Assembly: GCA_030835085.1 (NCBI GenBank)
Contig: JAUQWQ010000013.1
Span: 1 to 48,545, forward strand
Source: Ignavibacteria bacterium
GTDB lineage: Bacteria; Bacteroidota; Ignavibacteria; Tepidaquicellales; OLB5
DNA length: 48,545 bases
Direction of reading: 5' to 3'
Shown: piece by piece, positions 24,182 to 33,721 of the stretch
How the letters are laid out: each line of letters begins with the position of its first letter
How positions within the stretch are numbered: position 1 is the first letter of the stretch
Notes under the pieces: model-generated
Told to the model about the DNA's origin: nothing
What the model saw: only the letters and a program-made list of their open reading frames with translations
The model's database searches: none
Program-made: the position numbers and the translations under genes

Positions 24182-24628
24182 TTAGTCACATTTCCAGAAA
24201 AAGTTTGCATGCATGTCGTCTTTTATCCACCCGGTTTTAATATATAGCTTCTGAGCGGGGTGATTTTCGTTCTGTGTTTCAAGCACCATCCCGGCTGCGC
24301 CTGTTTCACGGCAAAGTTCCTTTGCTCTTTCTATAAGGCTTTCTGCAACTTTTTTATGCCTGTGGATGATATCAACATACAGGTCGTTTAATATCCACAT
24401 TCTTTTCATGCCAATTGATGTGAATGAAGGATACATCTGGGCAAATCCCATGCCTTCATTGTTATCATCAAGAGCAATGTATATCACCGATTCATTATTC
24501 TTCATCCGTTCATTTATGAACTTCAGCGCGCCTTCAATATCCGGCTCCTGGTCATAAAATACGCGGTAATCGTCAAATAATTTCGCAGTCTGTTCAAGTT
24601 CTGCAAGTGTAGCTTGTATTATTTTCAT
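24182..24628 (-). CDS. GNAT-family N-acetyltransferase
   Basis: 148 residues, a single GNAT domain. Signals: an N-terminal strand MKIIQATLAELEQTAKLFDDYR, the central IYIALDDNNEGMGFAQMYP, then the acetyl-CoA region WILNDLYVDIIHRHKKVAESLI and the C-terminal ETGAAGMVLETQNENHPAQKLYIKTGW, typical of GNAT motif A/B. The substrate is unknown. It is 28 bases from pta on the same strand. Confidence 0.85.
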   Translation of the reverse strand: MKIIQATLAELEQTAKLFDDYRVFYDQEPDIEGALKFINERMKNNESVIYIALDDNNEGMGFAQMYPSFTSIGMKRMWILNDLYVDIIHRHKKVAESLIERAKELCRETGAAGMVLETQNENHPAQKLYIKTGWIKDDMHANFFWKCD

Positions 24629-24656
24629 TAAGTTTTATTTGTACTGCTTTAATTTA

Positions 24657-25622
24657 TCAATAAAGCGAAGCTATTATACTCATATTTACAATATCATCTG
24701 CATTGCAGCCGCGGCTTAGATCCATAACAGGCAGGGCCAGACCCTGCACTATCGGTCCCGTTGCAACTGCTCCGCCGATTCGTTCGGTTATTTTATACGC
24801 AATATTACCGGCATTCAGATCTGGGAATATAAACACATTCGCGTCACCTTTTATTTTTCCTTTAGGATCTTTTCTTTTTGCGACTTCCGGCACAAATGCT
24901 GTATCAAACTGCATCTCGCCATCACATAGTAATCCCGGCATGCGCCTACGGGTGAGGTGCATTGCTTTAATTACCTTCTCGGTCGTTGCATCCTTTGCAC
25001 TGCCTTTTGTGGAAAAACTAAGGAATGCGGTTTTTGGCTTAATACCGGTTAATTTTTTAAAGTTCAGCGATGTTTGAATCGCGATATCGCTCAACTGCTC
25101 CGCAGTTGGATTCGGTAATACACCGCAATCGCCATAAGCAAAAACTTTTTCTGCCATTTTATGAGCTTTTGGAAAGCTCATCAGGAAAAATGATGAAACA
25201 GTTTTATTCCCTTTGCTTAAACCAACTGTTTGAATCGCACTCCTCAACACATTGCCGGTTGAATAAACACTACCAGCTACTACTGCATCAGCATATTTAT
25301 TTTTCAGCAGCATGCAGGCAAACATCAAAGGGTCTGTTAACGCAATAGAAGATTTTTGATCGTTATAACGTGGATCCTTTTTTAAACGGAGTTTTGTGAA
25401 TTCCTTTACAAACTGCCCTGAAAAACCCAGGTCAATTATATCAAGGTCATCGTGTTCAGGCAGCCTGATATTCTTACCCGTATAGATCATGATCAGTTTC
25501 GCAAGCTTCTTCTTTAAAATGACTTTCGCCGCCTCAATTACTCTCGGGTCATATGATTCCGGAAGAATTATCGTTTTCTTCTTCCGCTTCGCCGCTGCCT
25601 CTAATTTTCTGAATATATTCAA
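24657..25622 (-). CDS. pta: Phosphate acetyltransferase
   Basis: 321 residues, the short catalytic-only form of Pta, interconverting acetyl-CoA and acetyl phosphate. Key regions: TIILPESYDPRVIEAAKVIL at the N-terminus, VVAGSVYSTGNVLRSAIQTV, FLSFSTKGSAKDATTEKVIK, VFIFPDLNAGNIAYKITERI and the C-terminal GPIVQGLALPVMDLSRGC. The regulatory N-terminal domain of the E. coli enzyme is absent. The acetate kinase gene is not in this window. Confidence 0.92.
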   Translation of the reverse strand: MNIFRKLEAAAKRKKKTIILPESYDPRVIEAAKVILKKKLAKLIMIYTGKNIRLPEHDDLDIIDLGFSGQFVKEFTKLRLKKDPRYNDQKSSIALTDPLMFACMLLKNKYADAVVAGSVYSTGNVLRSAIQTVGLSKGNKTVSSFFLMSFPKAHKMAEKVFAYGDCGVLPNPTAEQLSDIAIQTSLNFKKLTGIKPKTAFLSFSTKGSAKDATTEKVIKAMHLTRRRMPGLLCDGEMQFDTAFVPEVAKRKDPKGKIKGDANVFIFPDLNAGNIAYKITERIGGAVATGPIVQGLALPVMDLSRGCNADDIVNMSIIASLY

Positions 25623-25646
25623 TATAAAATTCGTAATTCCTAATTC

Positions 25647-26747
25647 TTAATTCGTGATTTTCTGTATGATCCCGCCGCCTATCAGATCGTCGCCATCATA
25701 AAATACCGCTGACTGCCCCGGTGTAATTGCTTTTTTCGGTTCATCAAATATAACTTTAATTTCGTTATTATTTAACTGCTGAATTATTGCGGGAGAACCT
25801 TTATCCTTATACCTTATTTTAACTACAGCGGGGGTCTGTGAATCAAGCATTCCATATTTCTGCAGGTTTATTTCACTGCAAATGAACTCACTATCATATA
25901 TACCCGTTTCATCATCAACATATACAACATTATTATCGGCGTCTATTTTTGATACATATACAGGTTTGCCCAGTGATACTTCAAGTCCGCGTCTTTGACC
26001 TATAGTATAATTAATGTAACCCTTATGTTTGCCGATTTTTTTATCGTGATAAATTATATCGCCGCCTTCAATAGCATGTTTAAGCTCAGGCATTCTTATT
26101 TGTATAAGCTGCCTGTAATCATCATTCGGCACAAAACATATCTCCTGTGAATCGGGGATATCAGCCGATTTGAGTCCGAGTTTTTTGGCTATTGCACGAA
26201 TCTCAGTTTTTTTGAATCCCCCCAAAGGGAAAAGCGTTTTAGCCAACGAGTGCTGCGAAAGCTGCCATAGTGCATAGGATTGGTCCTTGGTCAGATCAGC
26301 TGCCCGGCTGATGTAATACCTGCTGAGATTCACGTCAAAATTCACCTGGGCATAATGACCCGTAGCTATATAATCTGCCCCCAATTCTTCGGCTTTTTCA
26401 AGCAGGGCACCCCATTTTATGGCTTTGTTGCAAAGTACGCACGGATTGGGTGTATGTCCCTTAAGGTACTCCTCAATAAAATTGCTTATAACTACTTCAT
26501 TAAATCTATCTGTAAAATCCATAGTATAATGAGGGAAACCCAGGAGTTGTGCCGTATTTCTGGCACTATAAATTGTTTCAAGGGAACAACAGCCGGAATC
26601 CTTTTCGGGGATATCGTCAAATCCCCAGGTTTTCATGGTCACCCCTATCAGGTTATAGCCCTCTTCAGCCAGTAAATGGGCTGCCACAGAGGAATCAACC
26701 CCTCCGCTCATAGCAATAAGTACTGTTTTTTGTGATTTTTTGACCAT
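25647..26747 (-). CDS. mnmA: tRNA-specific 2-thiouridylase
   Basis: 366 residues. It makes the 2-thio group of the wobble uridine (s2U34) in Lys, Glu and Gln tRNAs. The PP-loop ATPase motif is SGGVDSSVAAHLLAEEGY. The catalytic cysteines are in PNPCVLCNKAIKWG (nucleophile) and SQEICFVPNDDYRQLI (sulfur-carrying). GQRRGLEVSLGKPVYVSKID marks the beta-barrel linker and GGGIIQKI the C-terminus. A 24-base gap separates it from pta. Confidence 0.96.
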   Translation of the reverse strand: MVKKSQKTVLIAMSGGVDSSVAAHLLAEEGYNLIGVTMKTWGFDDIPEKDSGCCSLETIYSARNTAQLLGFPHYTMDFTDRFNEVVISNFIEEYLKGHTPNPCVLCNKAIKWGALLEKAEELGADYIATGHYAQVNFDVNLSRYYISRAADLTKDQSYALWQLSQHSLAKTLFPLGGFKKTEIRAIAKKLGLKSADIPDSQEICFVPNDDYRQLIQIRMPELKHAIEGGDIIYHDKKIGKHKGYINYTIGQRRGLEVSLGKPVYVSKIDADNNVVYVDDETGIYDSEFICSEINLQKYGMLDSQTPAVVKIRYKDKGSPAIIQQLNNNEIKVIFDEPKKAITPGQSAVFYDGDDLIGGGIIQKITN

Positions 26748-26795
26748 TTATGCAAAATACCTATAATTTACTAACTATAAAAGATGAAAAATTGG

Positions 26796-26826
26796 TTTGA
26801 TACTACAAATAAAATAAGTATATTTG
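26796..26826 (+). promoter_or_regulatory. Bacteroidota-type promoter for the Lys/Tyr repeat gene
   Basis: TTTG (26796-26799), 19-base spacer, TATATTTG (26819-26826), matching both halves of the consensus. A start near 26832 gives a 38-base leader with AAAGGGGGG at 26855-26863, an unusually strong ribosome binding site, before ATG 26870. One of the best promoter matches in the window. Confidence 0.65.
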
Positions 26827-26869
26827 TAACTGATTTACTAAATTTAACTACTCGAAAGGGGGGTAATTA

Positions 26870-27355
26870 ATGACCAAAAGATCATTTCTCGTATGGGCTA
26901 TGGTATTCATTTTTGGTATCGCCAGTCTGCCTGTTGTTGGATTCTCTGCTGAAAGCAAGCAAACCGCTAATACCGAATTACTAAAGAAGAAAAAGCCCAA
27001 GAAGAAATTTTCCAAAAAGACCAAAAAATCTTTAAAGAAAAAGAAAGGCTCCAAAAAGAAGTACTCAGGCGGTAAAAAGAAGTACTCCAAGAAGAAAAAA
27101 TATTCCAAGAAGAAAAAGTATTCCGGAAAAAAGAAATATACCGGCAAGAAAAAGTACTCAAAGAAGAAAAAATATTCAAAGAAAAAGAGCTATAAAAGAA
27201 AATATACAGCTCCCAAAACTAACAGCAGCAATGTTGAATACAGGAACTACAAAAGAAGCAATGATCCTGAAAACAGCGGAAATAATGATGTGAATATTGA
27301 AAAGATCGCACCTTCAAAGGAAATCAGAAAAGAACCTAAAAAGGAAGATCAATAG
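26870..27355 (+). CDS. Exported Lys/Tyr repeat protein
   Basis: 161 residues. A signal peptide (MTKRSFLVWAMVFIFGIASL, then PVVGFSA) is followed by ~75 residues of nearly pure K, Y, S and G in short units of KKKYS, KKKYSG and KKKYT type, then ~50 residues richer in N, E, P and K (NSGNNDVNIEKIAPSKEIRK). The basic region has no Cys or Trp and is encoded by repeats of an AAGAAGAAATATTCC-like unit. Its charge suggests electrostatic binding to polyanions such as DNA, LPS or exopolysaccharide, or, with the Tyr, a cross-linked or adhesive layer; this is inference. It has a strong promoter, a strong ribosome binding site and its own terminator, so it may be abundantly made. Confidence 0.85.
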   Translation: MTKRSFLVWAMVFIFGIASLPVVGFSAESKQTANTELLKKKKPKKKFSKKTKKSLKKKKGSKKKYSGGKKKYSKKKKYSKKKKYSGKKKYTGKKKYSKKKKYSKKKSYKRKYTAPKTNSSNVEYRNYKRSNDPENSGNNDVNIEKIAPSKEIRKEPKKEDQ

Positions 27356-27382
27356 TTAATTTATATAATTAATGAATATCCT

Positions 27383-27416
27383 AAGCCCCGTAAGCATTGC
27401 TTGCGGGGCTTTTTGT
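27383..27416 (+). terminator. Terminator after the Lys/Tyr repeat gene
   Basis: AAGCCCCG-T-AAGC (27383-27395) pairs with GCTT-G-CGGGGCTT (27399-27411), one T/G mismatch, loop ATT, followed by TTTT. Twenty-seven bases after the stop at 27355. Confidence 0.85.
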
Positions 27417-27501
27417 TTGCCGTAAAATTGTAAATTTTGCATTTAATTTTAAATTAAAAATTGTGATAATTGCGTATTACCAATTATAAAGGGAGCCTGC
27501 A

Positions 27502-30480
27502 ATGAAATTAAAATTCTCATACTATTTTATTCTGTTATTTATTATAACCGCCGGTGTAAATTCTCAAACACTGGTATCTACATACAATTTTCCCGCAACA
27601 ACTGTTTATAACGGATTTTGGGGAATTACCCAGTTAAATGACACTCTCAGGATTGGCTCAAGCAGTAACGGAAAGATATATACAATTTCTAAAACAGGAA
27701 TAATCAAGGATAGTATAACAACCGTTTTTAATTTTAATAACGGACTTGCTTACGATGGCACAGGGTTCTGGATCGCAAGAAATGCCTCAGGCACCACTTC
27801 CAGGATAATTAAAGTGAATTCAGCGGGTAACCCTGTTGATACAATAAGGATAAATGCTTTATACGGAAGCTCAACAATCGGCATAGGCGGTATTGCCATG
27901 GATGGCCCCGGCCATTTATGGGCAGCTATATACTACCCGGATTTTGCTTCATACCCGTTTGCTTATGCATACAAATTTGATCTTGCTACAAAAAATGTGG
28001 TTGATTCGATACCTTTGCGCGGAAAACAGGTGCAGGGTATTACCGTAAAAGGTGATACTATATTATATGTCACTGATAACTTTCAGAGCGATGCCGAGCG
28101 CATTTACGGCTACCGCAAAGCGGTAGGCGATACCATATTTTCTTTTGCCGCGCCGGACCCGGATGGTGATTGCGACCCGCGCGGATTATTTTGGGATGGC
28201 GCGAATTTGTGGCTTATGGCTTACAGGGTTGGGACAAACGTTGGGCAATACCGCACGCTGTACAAATATCTGCTTAACGGACAAGGAAGCCCGACAATTA
28301 CTACTAATGTAAGCTCAATCAATTTTGGTAATGTAACAATTGGTACTACCGGTAATCAGCCGTTAACAATTAATAATACAGGTGCAGGTAAACTTATCAT
28401 AAGCGCATTTAATTTTACCAATCCAAGATTTTCAATTACGCCTTCAGCTGTACCTGATACAATTCAGCCCGGCGGTTCAAAAAATTATACGGTTGGGTTC
28501 ACCCCATTGGTTTATGATTCAACTTCAGGCGCGCTGAATATCTCAAGCAATGATCTGGCTAATCCGGTCAAGACTGTAACGCTCACTGGCAGGGGAGTAT
28601 TTAACGGAGCATATTTCGGACATTCAGCTTCGGCATTTAGTTTTAACAGCAGGCGGGTAAATTCACTTAACGGATTTACATTCGATGTCACAAACCAGGG
28701 CACTCAGCCGCTTACAATAAATTCATGCTCATTTTCAACAGCGCGTTACAGGTATGATACAACCAACGCAAAATTTCCCATTACAATAAATCCGCAATCA
28801 ACCAGAACGCTCAGGATATGGTTCAACCCGAATTCAGCGGGAACGTTTAATGATTCGGCAATATTTCAAACAAATGCTGTAAATAATTCATCTGCAAAAA
28901 TATCGCTTTCGGGTACTGGAATTGAAGTCGCGTCTGTACTAGGTAATATCGTTTGGGAAGGCGTTGTGCCTGACAATCCGCTTACAACTGCAGATGACCC
29001 GCAGCCAAAAAGCTTAAAACAAATTCCCGATGTGAACGGTGATGGCGTTGCTGATATGATATGCGCGACAGAGAATTACTGGACGATCTGTTACAACGGT
29101 AATTCATCAGGTGCGGCTGATACTATTTGGAAGTTCAATTCATGCTTTGGTACAAACAACACAGGCTCGGTTGACTGGGAAGACGCAATGCAGATAATGG
29201 ATGATTTAAACGGCGACGGAATAAAAGAAGTTGTAGTTGGATGCGGCGGCGGAAATGAAGAAGTGTATGTACTATCCGGCGGAACAGGCAAAGTTATTTG
29301 GGAATATGCAGGACCCAACACGAATTATGACGGTGATATTATGGGAATAAAGATAGACCGCGATTTTAACGGTGACGGCAGAAAAGATGTGCTCATTTCC
29401 GCAAGCGGTGAGGGGTCAACAAATCCCGGCAGGCACTCTGCAATTTGCCTGAACGCCGTAAACGGCCAGGTATTATGGACTAACATAATTAATTCAGAAT
29501 TTACTTATGACGTTGTTGCTACCACTGTTGGCGGTGCTATTGCATTTACAAATAACAGCGGTCCTTATGGAATTATTGGCTTTAACGGTAATGGCAATAC
29601 AACATGGAACTACCCGATACCGGGAACGCTCAACGCTGTATGGAGCATGAGAGAAGTTGCGGATATAAATGCAGACGGCAATACTGATATAGTTGGCTTA
29701 TATGGATTTAACGGAACGGTCATTGCTTTATCAGGCAGCTCAGGCACCGAGGAGTGGACTGTCAATATGGGTTCAAGCAATAACGGTACAGTAGAGTTGC
29801 TTGACGATCTTGACCGGAACGGATTCAAGGATATCACCTGCTCGGGTCCGCAAACTGCTTTCCGTGTTGATAGCAAAACCGGCCAGCAGATGTGGGTTCA
29901 GTCATTCGGCGCATCATATATCCGTGATGCAGGTGTACTTGGTGATATTACAAGCGATACAGTTGCCGAAGTATTGTATTCAACACAGGCGCCGGGCAGA
30001 GTGTATGTGCTCAACGGTAAAAATGGTACAGTACTTTTCAGTTATGAGTTCGGCTCAACGTTAACATACAGGGCTGATAGGGTTGCTGCATTAAACAGTA
30101 TTGATGGAAACCAGTGGAATGAGTTTGTTGGCGTATGCCGTGATGGCAGGGTGAAATGTTTTAACGGGGGACCCGGTGAAGTTATCGGTATCACAACAAT
30201 TAATACAAACATCCCCGAAAAATACGCATTGTATCAGAACTATCCAAATCCGTTTAACCCTGAAACACAGATAAAATTTGATGTTCCCAAATCAGCAAAC
30301 ATAAAAATAGCTGTATATGATATGCTGGGCAGGGAAGTAGCTATACTCGTGAACGGAAAAATGGATCCGGGTGTTTATAATGCATCATGGAATGCAACTC
30401 CATACGCAAGTGGCGTGTATTTCTACAGACTCACAAGCGATGATTTTGTTAGTGTGAAGAAGATGATAGTAATCAAGTAA
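27502..30480 (+). CDS. Large T9SS-sorted protein with FG-GAP/VCBS and anchor-D domains
   Basis: 992 residues. A signal peptide (FSYYFILLFIITAGVNSQ) leads into a beta-propeller-like region (~30-265, with FNNGLAYDGTGFWIAR). Two ~100-residue Ig-like domains (270-475) start ISSINFGNVTIGTTGNQPL (choice-of-anchor D type). Five calcium-binding-like FG-GAP/VCBS repeats (~480-900) read DVNGDGVADMI, DLNGDGIKEVV, DFNGDGRKDVL, DINADGNTDIV and DLDRNGFKDIT. The C-terminal sorting domain (~915-992) contains NYPNPFNPETQIKFDVP, LGREV and a last strand SVKKMIVIK. Such proteins cross the outer membrane by the type IX system. GGGAG at 27490 supports ATG 27502. Probably a surface or released scaffold or adhesin. 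Confidence 0.85.
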   Translation: MKLKFSYYFILLFIITAGVNSQTLVSTYNFPATTVYNGFWGITQLNDTLRIGSSSNGKIYTISKTGIIKDSITTVFNFNNGLAYDGTGFWIARNASGTTSRIIKVNSAGNPVDTIRINALYGSSTIGIGGIAMDGPGHLWAAIYYPDFASYPFAYAYKFDLATKNVVDSIPLRGKQVQGITVKGDTILYVTDNFQSDAERIYGYRKAVGDTIFSFAAPDPDGDCDPRGLFWDGANLWLMAYRVGTNVGQYRTLYKYLLNGQGSPTITTNVSSINFGNVTIGTTGNQPLTINNTGAGKLIISAFNFTNPRFSITPSAVPDTIQPGGSKNYTVGFTPLVYDSTSGALNISSNDLANPVKTVTLTGRGVFNGAYFGHSASAFSFNSRRVNSLNGFTFDVTNQGTQPLTINSCSFSTARYRYDTTNAKFPITINPQSTRTLRIWFNPNSAGTFNDSAIFQTNAVNNSSAKISLSGTGIEVASVLGNIVWEGVVPDNPLTTADDPQPKSLKQIPDVNGDGVADMICATENYWTICYNGNSSGAADTIWKFNSCFGTNNTGSVDWEDAMQIMDDLNGDGIKEVVVGCGGGNEEVYVLSGGTGKVIWEYAGPNTNYDGDIMGIKIDRDFNGDGRKDVLISASGEGSTNPGRHSAICLNAVNGQVLWTNIINSEFTYDVVATTVGGAIAFTNNSGPYGIIGFNGNGNTTWNYPIPGTLNAVWSMREVADINADGNTDIVGLYGFNGTVIALSGSSGTEEWTVNMGSSNNGTVELLDDLDRNGFKDITCSGPQTAFRVDSKTGQQMWVQSFGASYIRDAGVLGDITSDTVAEVLYSTQAPGRVYVLNGKNGTVLFSYEFGSTLTYRADRVAALNSIDGNQWNEFVGVCRDGRVKCFNGGPGEVIGITTINTNIPEKYALYQNYPNPFNPETQIKFDVPKSANIKIAVYDMLGREVAILVNGKMDPGVYNASWNATPYASGVYFYRLTSDDFVSVKKMIVIK

Positions 30481-30551
30481 AACTTCCTCTGCCTATGGTG
30501 AGTAAGTCAAGAAGGGAAACTTCCTCTGCTGCCGCAGAGTAAGTCAAGAAG
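30481..30551. repeat. Tandem 34-base repeat downstream of the T9SS gene
   Basis: AACTTCCTCTGC...GAGTAAGTCAAGAAG occurs at 30481-30514 and 30518-30551, identical at both ends and different in the ~9 central bases (CCTATGGTG versus CTGCCGCAG). It abuts the stop codon. Confidence 0.6.
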
Positions 30552-30573
30552 TAAAAAGGCAAAAATTGTTTTT

Positions 30574-30627
30574 AAGAGGCCTCCTTCCACGCCTTGCCGA
30601 AGGCAAGAGGGGCGTCTCTTTTTTTAT
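30574..30627 (+). terminator. GC-rich terminator-like hairpin
   Basis: AAGAG beginning 30574 can pair with CTCTT ending 30620, with extra G-rich/C-rich pairs, and encloses a second stem CTTGCC/GGCAAG; a T7 run follows. The fold is imperfect, so the terminator is likely but not certain. Confidence 0.5.
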
Positions 30628-30661
30628 GACAATAATCATTATTTTGGATTAAAAGATGTGT

Positions 30662-30669
30662 TATATTTG
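30662..30669 (+). promoter_or_regulatory. Bacteroidota-type -7 element before the frameshifted T9SS gene
   Basis: TATATTTG, 17 bases before ATG 30686. A TTTG at 30643-30646 is present, but the spacer is 15 instead of ~19. Confidence 0.45.
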
Positions 30670-30685
30670 AAGTGACAAATACATT

Positions 30686-32157
30686 ATGAGTAAAAATACT
30701 AAATATTACCAAAAACCCGGACAAAAATTTAACGTTTTATTCATGTTATTTTTTAGCTTTTTATTATGCGAAAGTTTAAGCAGCCAAAGTATTATGTGGC
30801 AAAGAACTTATAATGGACCGGCAAATCAAAATGACAGAGTATTTTCATTGTCCCCTGCGGATGGAAATAATTTTTATGCTGTAGGCAGTACAGTTATTAG
30901 CGGAAATTATCACTATATACTAAAGTTGAATGAATTTGGAGACACAATATGGACCAGATTATTTCAATTTGCTCCACCATTTGGTGATTTTAGCTTAAGC
31001 TCTACAGAAGACGGAAACGATGGAGTTGTAGTAACCGGAGACAGTGATTCAAGTTTTACATTGAGACTGGATAAAAATGGAAATATAGTCTGGTATAAAA
31101 GTTATAATATGATTGCAGTTACTGGCAATAGAGTAATAAAAAAAATAACAATGGGTATTTAATTTGCGGAAGGAAGTTGAGTGCTGATTATTATGGTTAT
31201 GTTTTAAACATTGATTCCACAGGGAATATGATTTGGCAAAAACTTTTTCCTTCAACTGAGTTTAAAAATTATGAAGGTGTGGTTGAACTTAATAACGGTT
31301 TTTATTTATCAGGTGATGTTATGGATGCAATTATTGATACGCAGCATGTATTATTAACAAAAATAAATTACTCGGGGGATATCGAATGGGAGAAAAGATA
31401 CACCGTTTTGGGTAGAGGAGGAAATGCAAAAAAAATAGTAAAATTGCCAGGAAGATTATTGATTGCAGGGACAACAACTGATTCTTTACCAAGCGGAAAA
31501 GGATATTTCATAATTACAGATACGAATGGAAGCCAAACAACTACAAAAGTTTTTCACTATCCCAAAAATGAAAGATTAAGTGATGCCATTGTGATTAATA
31601 GTAATAAGCTATTATTTACATTAGTACGGGATTCTACAGATATTTTAAGTATAACACGTGTATTGCTTACTGATACGGCGGGAAATATTTTACAGGAAAG
31701 ATTTTTTGTACCACCTCAAAGAGAAGGTTATATTTTTTTCGAGTCAATGATGGAGGCCAATAACGGTGATTTTATTTTCGGAGGTTACAGTCAACTTGAT
31801 ACAAATATTTCACATGAAGATGTATACATAGCAAGAACTGATAGCCTCTTGTATGCACCACCAATTGGGATACTATCACAAAATACAAATCTATTAGAGC
31901 AATTTGAATTGTATCAAAATTTTCCGAATCCGTTCAACCCAACAACTACAATAAGCTACGAAATACCAAAAGATGTAAATGTATCAATAAAGATTTATGA
32001 TCTTCTTGGTAGAGAAGTCTTCAGTTTAAGTGAATTCAAAAGAACTGGAAGTTATGAATTTCAGTTTGACGGATCGTATTTTGCCAGCGGAATATATTTC
32101 TTTACATTAGAAGCTGATGGGTATATTGATACGAAGAAAATGGTATTGTTGAAGTAA
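30686..32157 (+). pseudogene. T9SS-sorted protein gene with a frame break in an A8 run
   Basis: The 5' part (30686-31162) encodes a signal peptide (FNVLFMLFFSFLLCESLSSQ) and repeats of IMWQRTYNGP, YILKLNEFGDTIWTRLF and LRLDKNGNIVWYKSY type, which is the pattern of a repeat-rich surface protein. The frame then ends at TAA 31160-31162. The 3' part (from ~31141, open to 32157) continues the same repeats (VLNIDSTGNMIWQKLF) and ends with a T9SS domain (NFPNPFNPTTTISYEIP...KKMVLLK). Adding one A to the eight As at 31138-31145 joins the two parts in frame, giving ~490 residues. It may be a true pseudogene, a phase-variable gene, a slippage-translated gene or an assembly error. Confidence 0.75.
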
Positions 32158-32329
32158 GAATAATGATATTTAATTAGACATCCAAAAAGAGTCGACCCAG
32201 GGTTCACCTTTTTTTATTGATTTTAGCCAGATTCCCGTATCACGTTTTGACTGTATTGCTAAATCCTACATATGAAAATATATTGATTTAAAATTTACGA
32301 TAAATTATAATTTCTTCAGGGGGTTGAAA

Positions 32330-33592
32330 ATGAAATTAGCAATTACAGCGATCTTTACATTATTTTTTATTACAGCAATTAATTCACAGCCAATAAGTTG
32401 GGTTGAGCAAACCAGCGGTCTTACCACACAGTTAACATCTGTATCAGTGGTTGATGATAATAACGCATGGATATGCGGCTATGCCGGCAGAGTGCTCCGC
32501 ACAACAAACGGCGGCGCGAATTGGGTCAGTGTTAACTCTGCGCCAATTCCCGGAACACTTGATCTGCACAGCATTTTTGCAATTGATGCAAATACAGCGC
32601 TTGTCGCGGGTTCAGGCACTTCGTCATTCCTGTTCCGTACATCAAACGGCGGAGCAAACTGGACGCAGGTTTTTACAGAATCAGGCGGATTTATAAATTC
32701 CGTGCAGATGGGTAATGCATTTGCCGGTTTTATGATGGGTGACCCCGTTGGCGGAAGATGGTCACTGTGGGGCACAACCAATGCAGGTTTAACATGGGAT
32801 TCAACTAATTTTTACCTGCCGCAGGCTGGTTCTGACGCAGGATGGAACAATTCGTTTTTCTTTGATGTATCAGCGGGTGTTTGGTTTGGTACAAATAATA
32901 CAAGGGTATATAAAAGTTTAACTCTGGTGAATTGGACAACACAGCCAACTACAGGGCAGGTAAATTCATACGCAATTTGGTTCAATAATCCTTTAACAGG
33001 TTTTACCGGGGGCACCGCATTACTTATGACAACAAACAGCGGTCTGAACTGGGTTAACCCGCCAGCGGCGCTGCCGGGTACAGCGAACCTGAGCGGTATT
33101 ACAGGATTTGGAACCCAGTGGGTTGTTACAAGGCAGGCTACGGTGATCTATTTAAGTCCCGATAACGGCGCTACCTGGACAACAAGTTACACAGCTCCCG
33201 CTGGTAACTTCCGGCATGTAGCCAAAAACAGGGCTAATAACCTGGTTTATTATGGAGTGCGCTCAAACGGCGGTATTTCCAAAGGCAATTTGCTGGTTGG
33301 TATTGAACCGGTTTCGAATATTGTTCCGGATAGATTTGAATTGAAACAGAATTACCCGAATCCGTTTAACCCGAATACTACTATTGAGTTTTCAATTCCA
33401 AAGAACAGCTTTGTAAAGCTGGCAGTATATGATGCATTGGGCAGGGAAGTGAATTCTTTATTGAATAACGAGCTTAAAGCAGGTGAGTACAACATTAATT
33501 TCAGCGCGGCTGATTTATCGAGCGGTACTTACTATTATAAATTAATTTCAGGTGAGCTGGTAGAGACAAAGAAAATGATATTAGTGAAGTAG
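32330..33592 (+). CDS. T9SS-sorted protein with Ycf48/BNR-type propeller
   Basis: About 420 residues. I chose ATG 32330, which has AGGGGG at 32318-32323 and a 6-base spacer, rather than the TTG two codons upstream. After a signal peptide (LAITAIFTLFFITAINSQ) it has propeller blades of Ycf48/BNR form: AWICGYAGRVLRTTNGGANW, FLFRTSNGGANWTQV, GTTNAGLTWDSTN, LLMTTNSGLNW and YLSPDNGATWTT. The C-terminal sorting domain is NYPNPFNPNTTIEFSIP...LGREVNSLLN...TKKMILVK. A surface or released protein; ligand unknown. The promoter side is a 170-base gap with a weak hairpin at ~32184. Confidence 0.85.
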   Translation: MKLAITAIFTLFFITAINSQPISWVEQTSGLTTQLTSVSVVDDNNAWICGYAGRVLRTTNGGANWVSVNSAPIPGTLDLHSIFAIDANTALVAGSGTSSFLFRTSNGGANWTQVFTESGGFINSVQMGNAFAGFMMGDPVGGRWSLWGTTNAGLTWDSTNFYLPQAGSDAGWNNSFFFDVSAGVWFGTNNTRVYKSLTLVNWTTQPTTGQVNSYAIWFNNPLTGFTGGTALLMTTNSGLNWVNPPAALPGTANLSGITGFGTQWVVTRQATVIYLSPDNGATWTTSYTAPAGNFRHVAKNRANNLVYYGVRSNGGISKGNLLVGIEPVSNIVPDRFELKQNYPNPFNPNTTIEFSIPKNSFVKLAVYDALGREVNSLLNNELKAGEYNINFSAADLSSGTYYYKLISGELVETKKMILVK

Positions 33593-33663
33593 GCAAAAGG
33601 CAAAAGTGAAAAGGCAAAAATAGATTTTGTTAAAGGTGTAATTAATCCAATAAAATAATTTAT

Positions 33664-33696
33664 AAAAAGGCATCTTAAAAATAAGATGCCTTTTTT
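33664..33696 (+). terminator. Terminator after the Ycf48-like gene
   Basis: AAAAAGGCATCTTA (33664-33677) pairs with TAAGATGCCTTTTT (33682-33695), loop AAAA. The stem runs straight into a T run. It lies 71 bases after the stop at 33592. Confidence 0.85.
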
Positions 33697-33721
33697 ATTT
33701 GCAGTTTATTTATCTTTGTAG

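Noticed and set aside
26870-27179. Phe/Leu-rich minus-strand frames opposite the Lys/Tyr gene
   Set aside because: They are the antisense reading of AAG/AAA/TAT-rich repeats; promoter, ribosome binding site and terminator all support the plus strand.
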